A stretch of 64,000 nucleotides of DNA from Euzebya rosea (GCF_003073135.1 NZ_PGDQ01000003.1:1-64000), one strand, 5' to 3'. Shown: positions 51,793 through 60,940, counted from the stretch's first letter. Made by a program: numbers and translations. The notes: a model not told the origin generated them from the sequence alone.

Positions 51793-52977
51793 ATGAAGGT
51801 AGAGATCCCAGCGCTCGAGGCGATCGCGCGTGAGAAGAGCCTGTCGTTCGAGACGGTGCTCGAGGCGATGGAGGGTGCACTGGCCAACGCCTACAAGCGG
51901 TCCAACGCCGAGGCGGAGGAGGCCCGCGTGGTCATCGACCGCTCCAGTGGCGAGGTCACGGTGTTCGCCCAGCGCCTCGACGAGGAGGGCAACGTCGTCG
52001 ACGAGTGGGTCGACACCCCCGCCGACGCCGGTGGCCGCATGATCGCCCAGACCGTCAAGCAGGTGCTGACCCAGCGCCTGCGCGAGGCCGAGCGCGAGCT
52101 GACCTACGGCGAGTACTCCGGTAAGCAGGGCGACCTGGTGTCGGGGACGATCCAGATCCACGACAACCGCGTCGTCGTCCTGGACCTGGGCAACGCCGAG
52201 GCCGTGCTGCCCCACGCCGAGCAGGTGTCCACCGAACGCTACGAGCACGGTGCCCGCATGCGCTGCATCGTCACCGAGGTTCGCAAGTCCCTGAAGGGCC
52301 CGCAGATCATCGTCAGCCGGTCCCACCCGGACCTGGTCGCGTCCTTGTTCGCCCTGGAGGTCCCCGAGATCGAGGCGGGCGTCATCGAGATCAAGGCGGT
52401 CGCCCGCGAGGCCGGCTACCGGACCAAGATCTCCGTGGCCACCAACGACCCGGCCGTCGACCCCGTCGGCGCCTGCGTCGGGCCCCGTGGCAGCCGGGTC
52501 CGGTCGATCGTCGAGGCGCTGAACCAGGAGAAGATCGACATCGTCACCTGGTCCGACGAGCCGGCCCAGCTGGTCGCCAACGCCCTGTCGCCGGCCAAGG
52601 TCAGCGAGGTGTACCTCTACCCGGAGGAGCAGACCGCGCTGGTCGTCGTGCCCGACTACCAGCTGTCGCTGGCCATCGGCCGCGAGGGGCAGAACGCCCG
52701 CCTGGCCGCCCGCCTGACCCGCTGGCGCATCGACATCAAGTCCGAGACCCAGTTCGCCGAGGAGCAGGCCGCCTTCCAGGCCGCCCTCGACCGCGGCGAG
52801 ATCGACGAGTACGGCAACCCCATCGCCCCGGCCGAACCCGGCGCCGAGCCGGCGGTGGCCCCCAGCGACGACGTCGTCGAGACCTCGACCGACACCCCCG
52901 TCGACACCCCCACCGACGTCCCCGCCCAGGCCGACCCGGCCGATGGTGGGGAAGCAGGGTCGGCAGGGGAGGAGTAG
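51793..52977 (+). CDS. nusA: Transcription termination/antitermination factor NusA
   Basis: 394 residues. N-terminal polymerase-binding domain about 1-105; S1 domain about 110-180 (GDLVSGTIQIHDNRVVVLDLGNAEAVLPHAEQV); KH1 and KH2 about 200-340 (RAAKTRI-like PVGACVGPRGSRVRSIVEALNQEKIDIVTW, then AIGREGQNARLAARLT). The C-terminus is an acidic, Pro/Ala-rich tail rather than the acidic repeats of Proteobacteria. Slows and pauses RNA polymerase and aids rRNA antitermination. Confidence 0.96.
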   Translation: MKVEIPALEAIAREKSLSFETVLEAMEGALANAYKRSNAEAEEARVVIDRSSGEVTVFAQRLDEEGNVVDEWVDTPADAGGRMIAQTVKQVLTQRLREAERELTYGEYSGKQGDLVSGTIQIHDNRVVVLDLGNAEAVLPHAEQVSTERYEHGARMRCIVTEVRKSLKGPQIIVSRSHPDLVASLFALEVPEIEAGVIEIKAVAREAGYRTKISVATNDPAVDPVGACVGPRGSRVRSIVEALNQEKIDIVTWSDEPAQLVANALSPAKVSEVYLYPEEQTALVVVPDYQLSLAIGREGQNARLAARLTRWRIDIKSETQFAEEQAAFQAALDRGEIDEYGNPIAPAEPGAEPAVAPSDDVVETSTDTPVDTPTDVPAQADPADGGEAGSAGEE

Positions 52978-53134
52978 TCTGGTCACTCGGCCGCCGCCCC
53001 CAACGGGACGACGTCGGCGCCACGGAGGCCCACACGCGCTGCACATGACACCCGCAGCCAGGGACACCGTCGCCGAGAGGCCGACACCCCGAACAACTTC
53101 ACGAACCCTCACCCCCACCTGCGGGCCCCGTCCG

Positions 53135-53182
53135 TACGGTGGGTTTGTGCGCCGCTGACAGCGGCGCGATCCATCCACAGGA
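53135..53182 (+). promoter_or_regulatory. Possible infB promoter and leader hairpin
   Basis: Between nusA and infB (52978-53182) there is no ylxR gene, which commonly stands here. TACGGT (53135-53140) could be a -10. GCGCCGC (53149-53155) pairs with GCGGCGC (53161-53167), loop TGACA. CACAGGAG precedes the infB start. The first 150 bp of the gap appear blank. Confidence 0.4.
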
Positions 53183-56125
53183 GTGGTTGCACTGAGCAAG
53201 GTCCGCATCTACGAACTCGCCAAGGAGACAGGTCTGTCCAACAAGGAGGTCCTGGATCGTGTCAGCGAGCTCGGAATCGAGGCGAAGTCGCATTCGTCCT
53301 CCGTATCGGAGGGTGATGCGCTGCGCTTCCGCGAGAGCCTGGGCAAGGCCGCGGCAGAGCGTGAAGCCGCAGAGAAGGAACGGCAGCGCCGTGAGGCCGA
53401 GGAGTACGAACGGGCCATGACGGAGGCGAAGCCGAAGGAGCGGACCGCAAGCCGCATCCTTCCCCCTCACCTGCGCAAGGCTGCGCAGGCCGAGGAAGCC
53501 GGCGAGTCGGCGGCACCGCCCGCGGCTCGCATGCGTCCTCCCGCCCAGCCGTTCCGGCCGGCCGACTCCGGCAGCACCAGCGTCGGCGGCCAGCCGACGC
53601 CGGCCGCGCCCTCGGCACCCGCTGGCGAGACCGCGCGCCCCGGGGGCCCGCCCCCGCGTCCGGCAGCCACACCGCCGCCGGCACGTCCCGGTGGTGCCCC
53701 GCCTGCGCGTCCGGCCAGCCCGCCGGCCCAGCAGCCCGCGGCCGCCCAGGCGACGCCCGGTGCCCCCGCTGGCGACCAGGCCCGCCCGGCTGGCAACACG
53801 CCGCTGGACCCCAGCCGTGCCGCGGCGATCGCCCGGCAGGGTGTCGTGTACCGGCCCGGCGAGAAGCCCAAGCAGCAGCAGCCGCCCCAGCAGCCCGCGC
53901 GACCGGCCCAGCCGGCCGCCCGTGGCCCGCAGGACGGCGGCCCGCGTGCCCCCCAGCAGCCCGGCCAGCCCCCCATGGGCACGCCCGGTGTTGCGACGTC
54001 GGGTCCGCCCCGTCCGGGCCAGCCGACGATCCCCGAGCGCATGCTCCGCGGCAAGGCCGTCGAGCCCGTGCGCAAGGTCGAGACCAAGCTGCCCCAGGAG
54101 GGATCGGGCAAGCGGTCCATCCCGCCGCCCCTCAAGGCCGCCCCCAAGGGTGGGCCGAGCCGTCCCGCGGGTGGCCCCGGCCGTCCCGGTGGCCCCGGCC
54201 GTCCCGGCGGTGGCCCCGCCGGTCCCGGTCGTCCCGCAGGTGCGCCTGCCGGTCCCGGTCGCGGCAAGAAGGGCAAGAAGCGCCGCGGTGACCTGTCGCC
54301 GCAGGAGCAGTTCGAGCAGAACAACCGTCCGCGCCGCGGTCGCCGTCAGAAGGAGGCCGTCAAGGCCGCCGTCGAGGGCCCCGTGGATGTCGTCCCCGGC
54401 GTGACCGTCAACGAGTTCGCCAAGGCGATCGGCGTCAACGCCGTCGACATCGTGGCCGTGCTGTTCCGCATGGGCGAGATGGTCACGGTGACCCAGTCCA
54501 TGTCCAACGACCTCATCGAGCTGGTCGCAGCGGAGATGGACGCGGAGATCAACTTCGTCGACGCCGACGACCTGCTGTTCGCCGACTACGACGAGGTCGA
54601 GGACGACCCCGCCGACCTGATCGACCGCCCGCCGGTCGTCACCGTCATGGGTCACGTCGACCACGGAAAGACCCTGCTGCTGGACTCCATCCGCAACGCC
54701 GACGTCGTGTCGGGCGAAGCGGGCGGCATCACCCAGCACATCGGTGCCTACCAGGTCACCCGCGACGGTCGGAAGATCACCTTCATCGACACCCCGGGTC
54801 ACGAGGCCTTCACGGCCATGCGTGCACGTGGTGCGTCCGTCACCGACGTCGCCATCCTCGTGGTGGCCGCCGACGACGGCGTGAAGCCGCAGACGGTCGA
54901 GGCGATCGACCACATCAAGGCGGCCGACGTGCCGCTGATGGTGGCGGTCAACAAGATCGACAAGGAGAACGCCGACCCCGTCAAGGTCCGCACCCAGCTG
55001 ACCGAGTACGAGCTCATCGCCGAGGAGTTCGGCGGCGACACCACCATGGTCAACGTCTCGGCCAAGACCGGCGAGAACCTCGACGAGCTGCTGGACCTCA
55101 TCCTCCTGCAGGCCGACGTCGAGGAGACCAAGGCCAACCCCAACCGCGATGCCCGCGGCACCGTCATCGAGGCGCACCTGGACCGCGGACGCGGTGCGGT
55201 GGCCACGGTGCTGGTCCAGAACGGCACGCTGCGGGTCGGCGACAACATGGTGGCCGGCGTGGCCTCCTGCAAGGTCCGCGCGATGTTCGACGACGTCGGC
55301 GAGCGCGTGACCGAGGCCGAGCCGTCCAAGCCCGTCATGGTCCTCGGCTGGTCCGACGTCCCCGACGCGGGCGACGAGTTCCGCGTGGTCGACGACGAGC
55401 GCACCGCCCGTGACATCGCTGGCGACCGCGCCGCCCGTGCCCGCAAGGAAGAGCTGGCCAACCGTCCCCGCCTGACCCTGGAGGGTCTCGGCGACGCGGT
55501 GAAGGAGGGTCAGCTGACCAACCTGAACCTGGTCGTCAAGGGTGACGTCTCCGGTACCGTCGAGGCGGTCGCCGCCGAGATGGACAAGCTCGACCTCGAG
55601 GGCGTTCGCACCCGCATCGTCCGCAAGGGCGTCGGTGCGGTCACCAACGACGACGTCGTGCTGGCCGACGCCTCCGACGCGATCATCATCGCCTTCAACG
55701 TTCGTCCCGAGGCCAACGCCCGGCAGACGATCGAGGAGACCGGCGTCGACCTGCGGCAGTACTCGATCATCTACAAGGCGATCGAGGACATCGAGGCGGC
55801 CGTCAAGGGCCTGCTGGCACCGACCTTCGAGGAGTTCACCGTCGGTCGCGCCGAGGTTCGCGAGGTCTTCAAGGTCCCGCGCGCCGGGTTCGTCTTCGGG
55901 TCCTACGTCACCGAGGGCACGATCAAGCGCAACGCCAACGTGCGCGTCATCCGTGACAGCGTGGTCGTCGCCGATGACACCATCGGTTCGCTCCGTCGCT
56001 TCAAGGACGACGTCGCCGAGGTCCGTGAGGGCTTCGAGTGCGGTATCGGCCTCGACAAGTTCCAGGACATCAAGGTCGGGGACGAGTTCGAGGTCTACGA
56101 GGAGCGAGAGGTCGCGCGCGACTAG
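53183..56125 (+). CDS. infB: Translation initiation factor IF-2
   Basis: 980 residues from GTG 53183. IF2-N domain starts SKVRIYELAKETGLSNKEVLDRV. A Pro/Ala/Gly/Arg-rich disordered region spans about 80-400 (many GRPGGPG and RPAAxP repeats), then a second IF2-N-like domain and the GTPase: GHVDHGKT (about 489-496), DTPGHEAF, NKID (about 592). The GGAG of the ribosome site lies too close to GTG 53183; CTG 53192, reading SKVRIYEL directly, is spaced correctly and may be the true start. Brings fMet-tRNA to the 30S. Confidence 0.95.
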   Translation: MVALSKVRIYELAKETGLSNKEVLDRVSELGIEAKSHSSSVSEGDALRFRESLGKAAAEREAAEKERQRREAEEYERAMTEAKPKERTASRILPPHLRKAAQAEEAGESAAPPAARMRPPAQPFRPADSGSTSVGGQPTPAAPSAPAGETARPGGPPPRPAATPPPARPGGAPPARPASPPAQQPAAAQATPGAPAGDQARPAGNTPLDPSRAAAIARQGVVYRPGEKPKQQQPPQQPARPAQPAARGPQDGGPRAPQQPGQPPMGTPGVATSGPPRPGQPTIPERMLRGKAVEPVRKVETKLPQEGSGKRSIPPPLKAAPKGGPSRPAGGPGRPGGPGRPGGGPAGPGRPAGAPAGPGRGKKGKKRRGDLSPQEQFEQNNRPRRGRRQKEAVKAAVEGPVDVVPGVTVNEFAKAIGVNAVDIVAVLFRMGEMVTVTQSMSNDLIELVAAEMDAEINFVDADDLLFADYDEVEDDPADLIDRPPVVTVMGHVDHGKTLLLDSIRNADVVSGEAGGITQHIGAYQVTRDGRKITFIDTPGHEAFTAMRARGASVTDVAILVVAADDGVKPQTVEAIDHIKAADVPLMVAVNKIDKENADPVKVRTQLTEYELIAEEFGGDTTMVNVSAKTGENLDELLDLILLQADVEETKANPNRDARGTVIEAHLDRGRGAVATVLVQNGTLRVGDNMVAGVASCKVRAMFDDVGERVTEAEPSKPVMVLGWSDVPDAGDEFRVVDDERTARDIAGDRAARARKEELANRPRLTLEGLGDAVKEGQLTNLNLVVKGDVSGTVEAVAAEMDKLDLEGVRTRIVRKGVGAVTNDDVVLADASDAIIIAFNVRPEANARQTIEETGVDLRQYSIIYKAIEDIEAAVKGLLAPTFEEFTVGRAEVREVFKVPRAGFVFGSYVTEGTIKRNANVRVIRDSVVVADDTIGSLRRFKDDVAEVREGFECGIGLDKFQDIKVGDEFEVYEEREVARD

Positions 56126-56146
56126 CGCAGCGCCTCCAGCAGCTCG

Positions 56147-56173
56147 ACGCCACCCGGCCATGCCGGGTGGCGT
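56147..56173. terminator. Terminator between infB and the winged-helix gene
   Basis: ACGCCACCCGGC (56147-56158) pairs perfectly with GCCGGGTGGCGT (56162-56173), 12 bp, loop CAT, followed by TCCTCATT. It lies between infB (+) and the convergent regulator (-), so works for both. Confidence 0.85.
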
Positions 56174-56176
56174 TCC

Positions 56177-56824
56177 TCATTCCCCGGGGTCGTCGGAGAT
56201 GCCGTCCGGGGGCGGGCCGGTCGGGAACACGTCGTTGAGGACCATGACCCGCACGGTGCCGGCTGTGCCGATGTCGTGTTGCTGCGCGCGGAACTCCTCG
56301 ACCACCTCCAGCAGCCGTGTGGTCAGCGCGGCCGTCTGCTCCAGCGTCAGGTTGAGCCGGGAGTTGGCGATCATCGTGGCGTCTCGCCACGCCGCTGGCC
56401 ACCGTTCCTGGTCGCGCTGCCAGGTCATCAGGCGCTGGTGTCGCGAGCGGCTCAGCTCCTCGACGACCATGCGAGCCTCGCTCCTCGTCCCGGGGGCGTC
56501 CATCAGCTCGCGCTCCAGCGACCAGCCCCCCGGCGTGCTACGCCAGTAGCGGTCGCGGGCGGTGCCGATGTCGGTGGCCTCCTCGATCAGGCCCACGTCG
56601 GCCAGCCGCCGGAGGTGGTAGCTGGTGGTGCCGCTCGACTCGTCCACCTCGCGGCCCAGGCTGCTGGCCGTGGCCGCACCGTGCGTCTCCAGCAGCTCGA
56701 GGAGCTGGAGGCGAAGCGGGTGGGCCATCGCCTTGAGCATCTCCGGGGTGAGCGGACGGCCGCGTTCGGTGGCGCGGTCGGCCTGATGTCGAGGCGGGGG
56801 TGGGGGTGGGGAGCCGGAGGTCAT
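56177..56824 (-). CDS. ArsR/PadR-like winged helix-turn-helix regulator
   Basis: 215 residues from ATG 56824 (a TTG further up is possible but would sit inside the operator). The HTH_20/ArsR-like domain covers about 25-95: LTPEMLKAMAHPLRLQLLELLETHGAATASSLGREVDESSGTTSYHLRRLADVGLIEEA. A C-terminal helical half follows with no recognised ligand. Divergent from the MFS gene with an operator-rich 134-bp gap between. It probably represses itself and the transporter. Confidence 0.9.
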   Translation of the reverse strand: MTSGSPPPPPPRHQADRATERGRPLTPEMLKAMAHPLRLQLLELLETHGAATASSLGREVDESSGTTSYHLRRLADVGLIEEATDIGTARDRYWRSTPGGWSLERELMDAPGTRSEARMVVEELSRSRHQRLMTWQRDQERWPAAWRDATMIANSRLNLTLEQTAALTTRLLEVVEEFRAQQHDIGTAGTVRVMVLNDVFPTGPPPDGISDDPGE

Positions 56825-56852
56825 GACGGAACTCGTTCGGGGGATCGTGAAC

Positions 56853-56936
56853 TGCAAACAGATGTTTGCAGAGAATTGTTTGCAAAGAGGTCTCTGCGGT
56901 CCTACGGTTGCCGAACCGCAGAGAACCCTCTGCGGT
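56853..56936. promoter_or_regulatory. Divergent operator/promoter of the winged-helix/MFS pair
   Basis: For the MFS gene: TTGCAA (56880-56885), 17 bp, TACGGT (56903-56908). Two kinds of repeat overlap it. TGCAAACA-GA-TGTTTGCA (56853-56870) is a perfect 8-2-8 palindrome, with a third half-site TGTTTGCA (56877-56884) on the -35. TCTCTGCGGT (56891-56900) and ACCGCAGAGA (56915-56924) form a perfect 10-bp inverted repeat around the -10, with another CTCTGCGGT at 56928-56936. Confidence 0.7.
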
Positions 56937-56958
56937 CGATGATAGGGGAGGGTGGGCC

Positions 56959-58239
56959 ATGGGCAGGCGTCAACGCACGGGGTTCGGCCGGCTCTGGCTG
57001 TCCACGGGTTCGGGCAACCTCGCCGACGGCATCCTCGTGGCGGGCCTCCCGGTCATGGCGACGACCGTGACGACGTCGCCGTCCCTCGTCGCGGGCGTGC
57101 AGGTGGCCTTCATGACTGCGGTCGCCGCGGCGACGCTGCCGTCCGGGGTCCTCGTTGACCGCCACGACCACCGCAGCCTGCTCGTCTGGTCCAACGTGCT
57201 GCGTGGCCTCGGGCTCGGGGCGGTCGTGGCGGCGGTGGTGCTGGGGGACTGGCGCCTCGGCGCCGTCTACGTCGCCGCACTCCTGGCCGGCTCCACGGAG
57301 ATGGTGGCGGACACGACCGCCGAGGTCGCGGTCCCGGCCCTGGTTCCCCGCACAGCCCTCGCCACGGCGCACTCGAGGCTCGTCGGCACCCAGCTGGCCA
57401 TGAACGACGGACTCGGTGCACCGATCGGCGGGTGGATCGCCGCAGGGTCGATGGGCGCCGGCATGGCCGTGCCCGCGGTGCTCTACGGGGTCGCGGCCGC
57501 GATCGTGCGTCCGCTTCGCCTGCCCGTCGTGGACCGCGCGCCCAGGCGACCGGCCGGGACCGAGGTGGCGGAGGGGTTCGCTGCGCTGCGTCGTGATCCG
57601 CTGCTGCTGCGCATGGGGACCGCGTCGATGGTGATGAACGCCGGGAACACGGCCTTCTTCGCCGTGGCGGTCCTCTTCGTCATCGGCCCGTTGGGACTGC
57701 CCCGGTCCGCCTACGGCCTCGTGCTCCTGGCCGCAGCGGTGGGTGGCCTGGTCGGCAGCAGCGTGGCCGACCGGATCGTCCGCGCGATCGGGGTCCGGCG
57801 GGTGCTGCAGCTGAGCCCGCTGGTCCTCGGTGGCGCGTACGGGCTGATGGGCCTGGTCAGCACCACCGGCGTGGCCGTCGTGTCGCTGGGCGTCCTCGGT
57901 GCGGCGGGCATCGTCTGGAACATCACCAGCCGGGTCGTCCGACAGCAGCGCGTGGCCGCACCGCTGCTGGGTCGGGTGAGCGCCTCGATGAAGCTGCTGG
58001 CCCTGGTGGCCGCCCCCGTCGGTGGTGTGCTCGGCGGGCTCGTCGCCGACCTGGCCGGCGTGCGGTGGGTCGGCGCGCTCGGCCTGTCGTGCGGTGTGGC
58101 GGCGGCAGTCGTGCTGTGGTCGGTGGACCCCGACCGGGAACCACTTGCGGATCGTCCCGACGCCACGGCCCGTCGGAGGATCATTCGACGGTCAACGCCC
58201 GTGGCACCACCGACGCCGCCGTTCCCGCCGATCCGCTGA
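56959..58239 (+). CDS. Major facilitator superfamily transporter
   Basis: 426 residues from ATG 56959 behind GGGGAGGGTGGG; an upstream frame extension runs through the operator. About twelve hydrophobic segments, the first near 15-38. MFS intracellular-loop signature LVDRHDHRSLLVWSN (about 62-76) and a second copy (ADRIVRAIGVRRVLQL) in the C-terminal half. Likely an efflux pump regulated by the divergent winged-helix protein; substrate unknown. It lies inside the infB-rbfA region, which in most bacteria is uninterrupted. Confidence 0.88.
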   Translation: MGRRQRTGFGRLWLSTGSGNLADGILVAGLPVMATTVTTSPSLVAGVQVAFMTAVAAATLPSGVLVDRHDHRSLLVWSNVLRGLGLGAVVAAVVLGDWRLGAVYVAALLAGSTEMVADTTAEVAVPALVPRTALATAHSRLVGTQLAMNDGLGAPIGGWIAAGSMGAGMAVPAVLYGVAAAIVRPLRLPVVDRAPRRPAGTEVAEGFAALRRDPLLLRMGTASMVMNAGNTAFFAVAVLFVIGPLGLPRSAYGLVLLAAAVGGLVGSSVADRIVRAIGVRRVLQLSPLVLGGAYGLMGLVSTTGVAVVSLGVLGAAGIVWNITSRVVRQQRVAAPLLGRVSASMKLLALVAAPVGGVLGGLVADLAGVRWVGALGLSCGVAAAVVLWSVDPDREPLADRPDATARRRIIRRSTPVAPPTPPFPPIR

Positions 58240-58273
58240 CCCCGGGCGGGGCGCACGGCCGGGGCGGCGGGGA

Positions 58274-58792
58274 TCAGGACGCCCAGAAGACCTCGACGCG
58301 CAGCAGGGCGTCACCATCGGGGAACGCCCGGGTCGACAACGCCAGCGTCGTGGCGTCGTCCAGCCTCGTGCTGGGTGTCGTGGCCGTGGCCCCGCCGGGG
58401 GAGGTGTCCTGTCCGGCACGGTTGGCCACGGCCCAGGCACGGATCGCCTCGATGTCGAGGTCCAGCGGTTCGGCCAGGGTGGTGGCCCGCGCGACGACCT
58501 CGTCGACGGACTCGTGCGGGAAGGTGACGGTCAGGGCGGTCAGCCGGTCGCCCTCGCGGGTGGCGTTGGCCCGGTCGATCCCGGTCAGCACGACCCCCCC
58601 GGGCAGCCTGACCTCGCCGGGTTCGGCCTCCATCGCCGTCAGGTCGCCGTCCCAGCCGACGTCGGCTGGCGCGTGGCCGTCGGTCAGGTCCCAGGTGTCC
58701 AGCGCGGTTCCTCCTCCCGACGTGGTGGTGCAGGCCACACCGAGCAGCAGCATCGACAGGGCGGCCACGACGGCCCGTTGCTTCGTCCTCAC
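58274..58792 (-). CDS. Putative lipoprotein, partner of the EF-hand protein
   Basis: 172 residues from GTG 58792, overlapping the stop of the upstream gene by four bases (GTGA). The signal has a lipobox-like LLLGVAC with the Cys near 21, suggesting a lipid-anchored envelope protein. The mature part is beta-rich (VRLPGGVVLTGIDRANATREGDRLTALTVTFPHESVDEV). No known family recognised. Tight coupling to the preceding WXG-like gene suggests that the two act together. Confidence 0.6.
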   Translation of the reverse strand: MRTKQRAVVAALSMLLLGVACTTTSGGGTALDTWDLTDGHAPADVGWDGDLTAMEAEPGEVRLPGGVVLTGIDRANATREGDRLTALTVTFPHESVDEVVARATTLAEPLDLDIEAIRAWAVANRAGQDTSPGGATATTPSTRLDDATTLALSTRAFPDGDALLRVEVFWAS

Positions 58793-60879
58793 TCGGCGGG
58801 ATCGTAGCGGAGGGGCCCGACGTCGGGCACGAGCCGCTGGGGGGCTGCCTGCTCCGGGATGGGCACGGCGACCAGCGGCCCGGCGGTGCCGGCGTGCACG
58901 TGGTCGATCCACGCGGGGAGCATGTCGGTCTCGATCCATTCCCAGCGGTGCTCGAAGATCGACACGTTGTTCAGCGGCAGGTCGACGCTGGCGCCGACTC
59001 GGTCCGGGGTGTCGATCGACACCGCGCCGAACGGCAGGTCGAACGGTCCGACCCGGTCGGGGTAGATCGTGACGCGGTCGGGGGTGTCGACGTACAGCCC
59101 GACCTCGACGGGCACGACCTCGCGGAACGGCCGCCCGCCGGGCACGGGGGAGGAGGCCAGCACCGACATGCCCATCGTCGTCGCCCAGGTGATCGGGCTG
59201 TGGTCCCTGATGGCGTCGTAGTCGTCGCCGATGATGGTGGACTGCTCGTGGCGCAGCAGGCTGGCGTTGCCGGCCTCGACCCGGTCGGGCACGCCGCTGT
59301 CGATGTCGTGCCACGCGTCGAGCTGCAGGGGCAGGATCATCCCGTCGTCGGCCAGCTGCTGGATGACCTCCATGCCCCCGACCCGATGGGCGACGTGCTG
59401 CCACGCGAGGTCGTCGAAGATCTGCTTCTGCATGTCCAGGAACGTCGTCTCGACGTACCTCAGCTCCCGGGCCATGGCGTCGGCGCCGGCCTCGGCCAGC
59501 TCGCCCGCCAGCTGCGATCCCAACGGACCCAGGTGTCGGGTGAGGATCTCCACGGCCTCCTCGACGGGGATCTCGTCCGACTCCAGGCCGACCCGCAGCA
59601 CGTGGAGGTCCTGGAACGCCGCGTAGAAGGTCCCGCCGGCCAGCGTGGCCATGCCGGACCACAGGTAGCGGTCGGGGTCGGCGGCGAACAGGTCCTGGTA
59701 GAGGGTCCACGCGTCCACGGCGATGCCATCGAGCGGCGCCAGCCCGAGCGCCGGGTCCCACGCATCGGCGTCGAGGCCGGCGAGCAGGTGGGTCAGCCAC
59801 CGCCACGAGGCGGGGTCGTTCGCGCTCGTGACCAGCGCCAGCAACGGCTCGACCAGGGTGGACCGCAACGCGGCCTGCAGCGGGGTCAGTGGTCCGACAA
59901 CGCCCGTCCCGATCACCGGGTTCCCCACCGCGAGCGCGTCGGCGAGCGCCCCGTCCAGTCCCTGGAGGCGCAACGCCCCGACCAAGGCCGCGCTGGCGGC
60001 AGGATCGGCCGCGGCGTCCATCAGCAACCGGCCGAGCAACGTCATCGCCGTAACCAGGTCGAGCTGGGCCATCCCGTTGTCGCCCAGCACGAAGGCCAGC
60101 GCCGCAGCCAGCTCGTCGGGGCCGACCGTGCCGTCACCGTCGGCGTCCAGCACGATCCCGGCCGACCCGTCCAGCAGTCCGCCGCCCGTCGCTGCCCTGC
60201 CGAACGACGGGCGCCCGGTCGGGTCCACGAGGCGGGCGTCGACGCGGATCGCCGTTCCCCGTGCGGCGTCGGCGTGCTCGCTGGCCAGGCCCCGCGCCCG
60301 CGCGCGCAGACGGGCCAGGGCACCCTCGGCCTCGGCGATCGACCGGTCGAGCCGCCCCACCACCAGGTCGGTGCGGTCGTACTGGCGCCATGCAGCAGAC
60401 CGTGCCTCGTCGGTGGCCTCGGGATCCCGCTGCACCCACCGCAGCCCCTCCAGCGCCGCCGTGCGGGCTCGCTGTGCCGCCGGCCGCGCCGCCTCGGCCT
60501 CGCGTTGCCTGTGGTCGGCGGCCTCCGCCAGGTCGAGCAGGGCCCCGGCTCGGGCCTGGAGGATGGTCAGGGCGTCGGCCCACGCCGACAGCGCCGACCC
60601 GGCCGATGCCGCCCTGCCGCTGCCGTGGAGGACGACCGCAGGCAGCTCGCCGAACACGGCGAGGAACCCGTCGGCGGAGGGCCCCGACCACTCGCTGGTG
60701 CCGGCCTCCAGCGCCACGTCGGCGGTGGCCGCCGCGACGTCGTCGGTGGCGGTTGCGGCACCGCCGAGCGCCTCGGCGACGTGCTGGATCGTGGTGGGGC
60801 TGCCGGGGGCGGGGTCTCCGTGCAGCACCGTCCAGTCGCGCCCGCGCGCGACCGCGACGTCAGCGAGCAGCAGTGCCAT
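58789..60879 (-). CDS. Large WXG-like protein with an EF-hand, unknown function
   Basis: 696 residues. No Sec signal. The N-terminal ~150 residues are helical with W-S-G near 63 (TSEWSGPSADGFLAVF), the pattern of T7SS/ESX-secreted N-termini. A canonical EF-hand calcium loop lies at 245-256 (DADGDGTVGPDE). The middle is Ala/Leu-rich helix; the C-terminal ~200 residues (DDYDAIRDHSPITWATTMGM, DTPDRVTIYPDRVGPFDLPFG, VSIDTPDRV) match no family I know. It could be a T7SS substrate or polymorphic-toxin-like protein; no catalytic motif is visible. Coupled by overlap to the lipoprotein gene. Confidence 0.6.
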   Translation of the reverse strand: MALLLADVAVARGRDWTVLHGDPAPGSPTTIQHVAEALGGAATATDDVAAATADVALEAGTSEWSGPSADGFLAVFGELPAVVLHGSGRAASAGSALSAWADALTILQARAGALLDLAEAADHRQREAEAARPAAQRARTAALEGLRWVQRDPEATDEARSAAWRQYDRTDLVVGRLDRSIAEAEGALARLRARARGLASEHADAARGTAIRVDARLVDPTGRPSFGRAATGGGLLDGSAGIVLDADGDGTVGPDELAAALAFVLGDNGMAQLDLVTAMTLLGRLLMDAAADPAASAALVGALRLQGLDGALADALAVGNPVIGTGVVGPLTPLQAALRSTLVEPLLALVTSANDPASWRWLTHLLAGLDADAWDPALGLAPLDGIAVDAWTLYQDLFAADPDRYLWSGMATLAGGTFYAAFQDLHVLRVGLESDEIPVEEAVEILTRHLGPLGSQLAGELAEAGADAMARELRYVETTFLDMQKQIFDDLAWQHVAHRVGGMEVIQQLADDGMILPLQLDAWHDIDSGVPDRVEAGNASLLRHEQSTIIGDDYDAIRDHSPITWATTMGMSVLASSPVPGGRPFREVVPVEVGLYVDTPDRVTIYPDRVGPFDLPFGAVSIDTPDRVGASVDLPLNNVSIFEHRWEWIETDMLPAWIDHVHAGTAGPLVAVPIPEQAAPQRLVPDVGPLRYDPAE

Positions 60880-60940
60880 CGGGGACCTCTACCGATCGGA
60901 CGCTGTCCACACCTCCCCCTGTGGCAGGAATCTCGATCGG

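Noticed and set aside
52943-53158. YlxR-like small gene between nusA and infB
   Set aside because: The open frame there lacks the RxCxxC and GRGAY-type motifs of YlxR.
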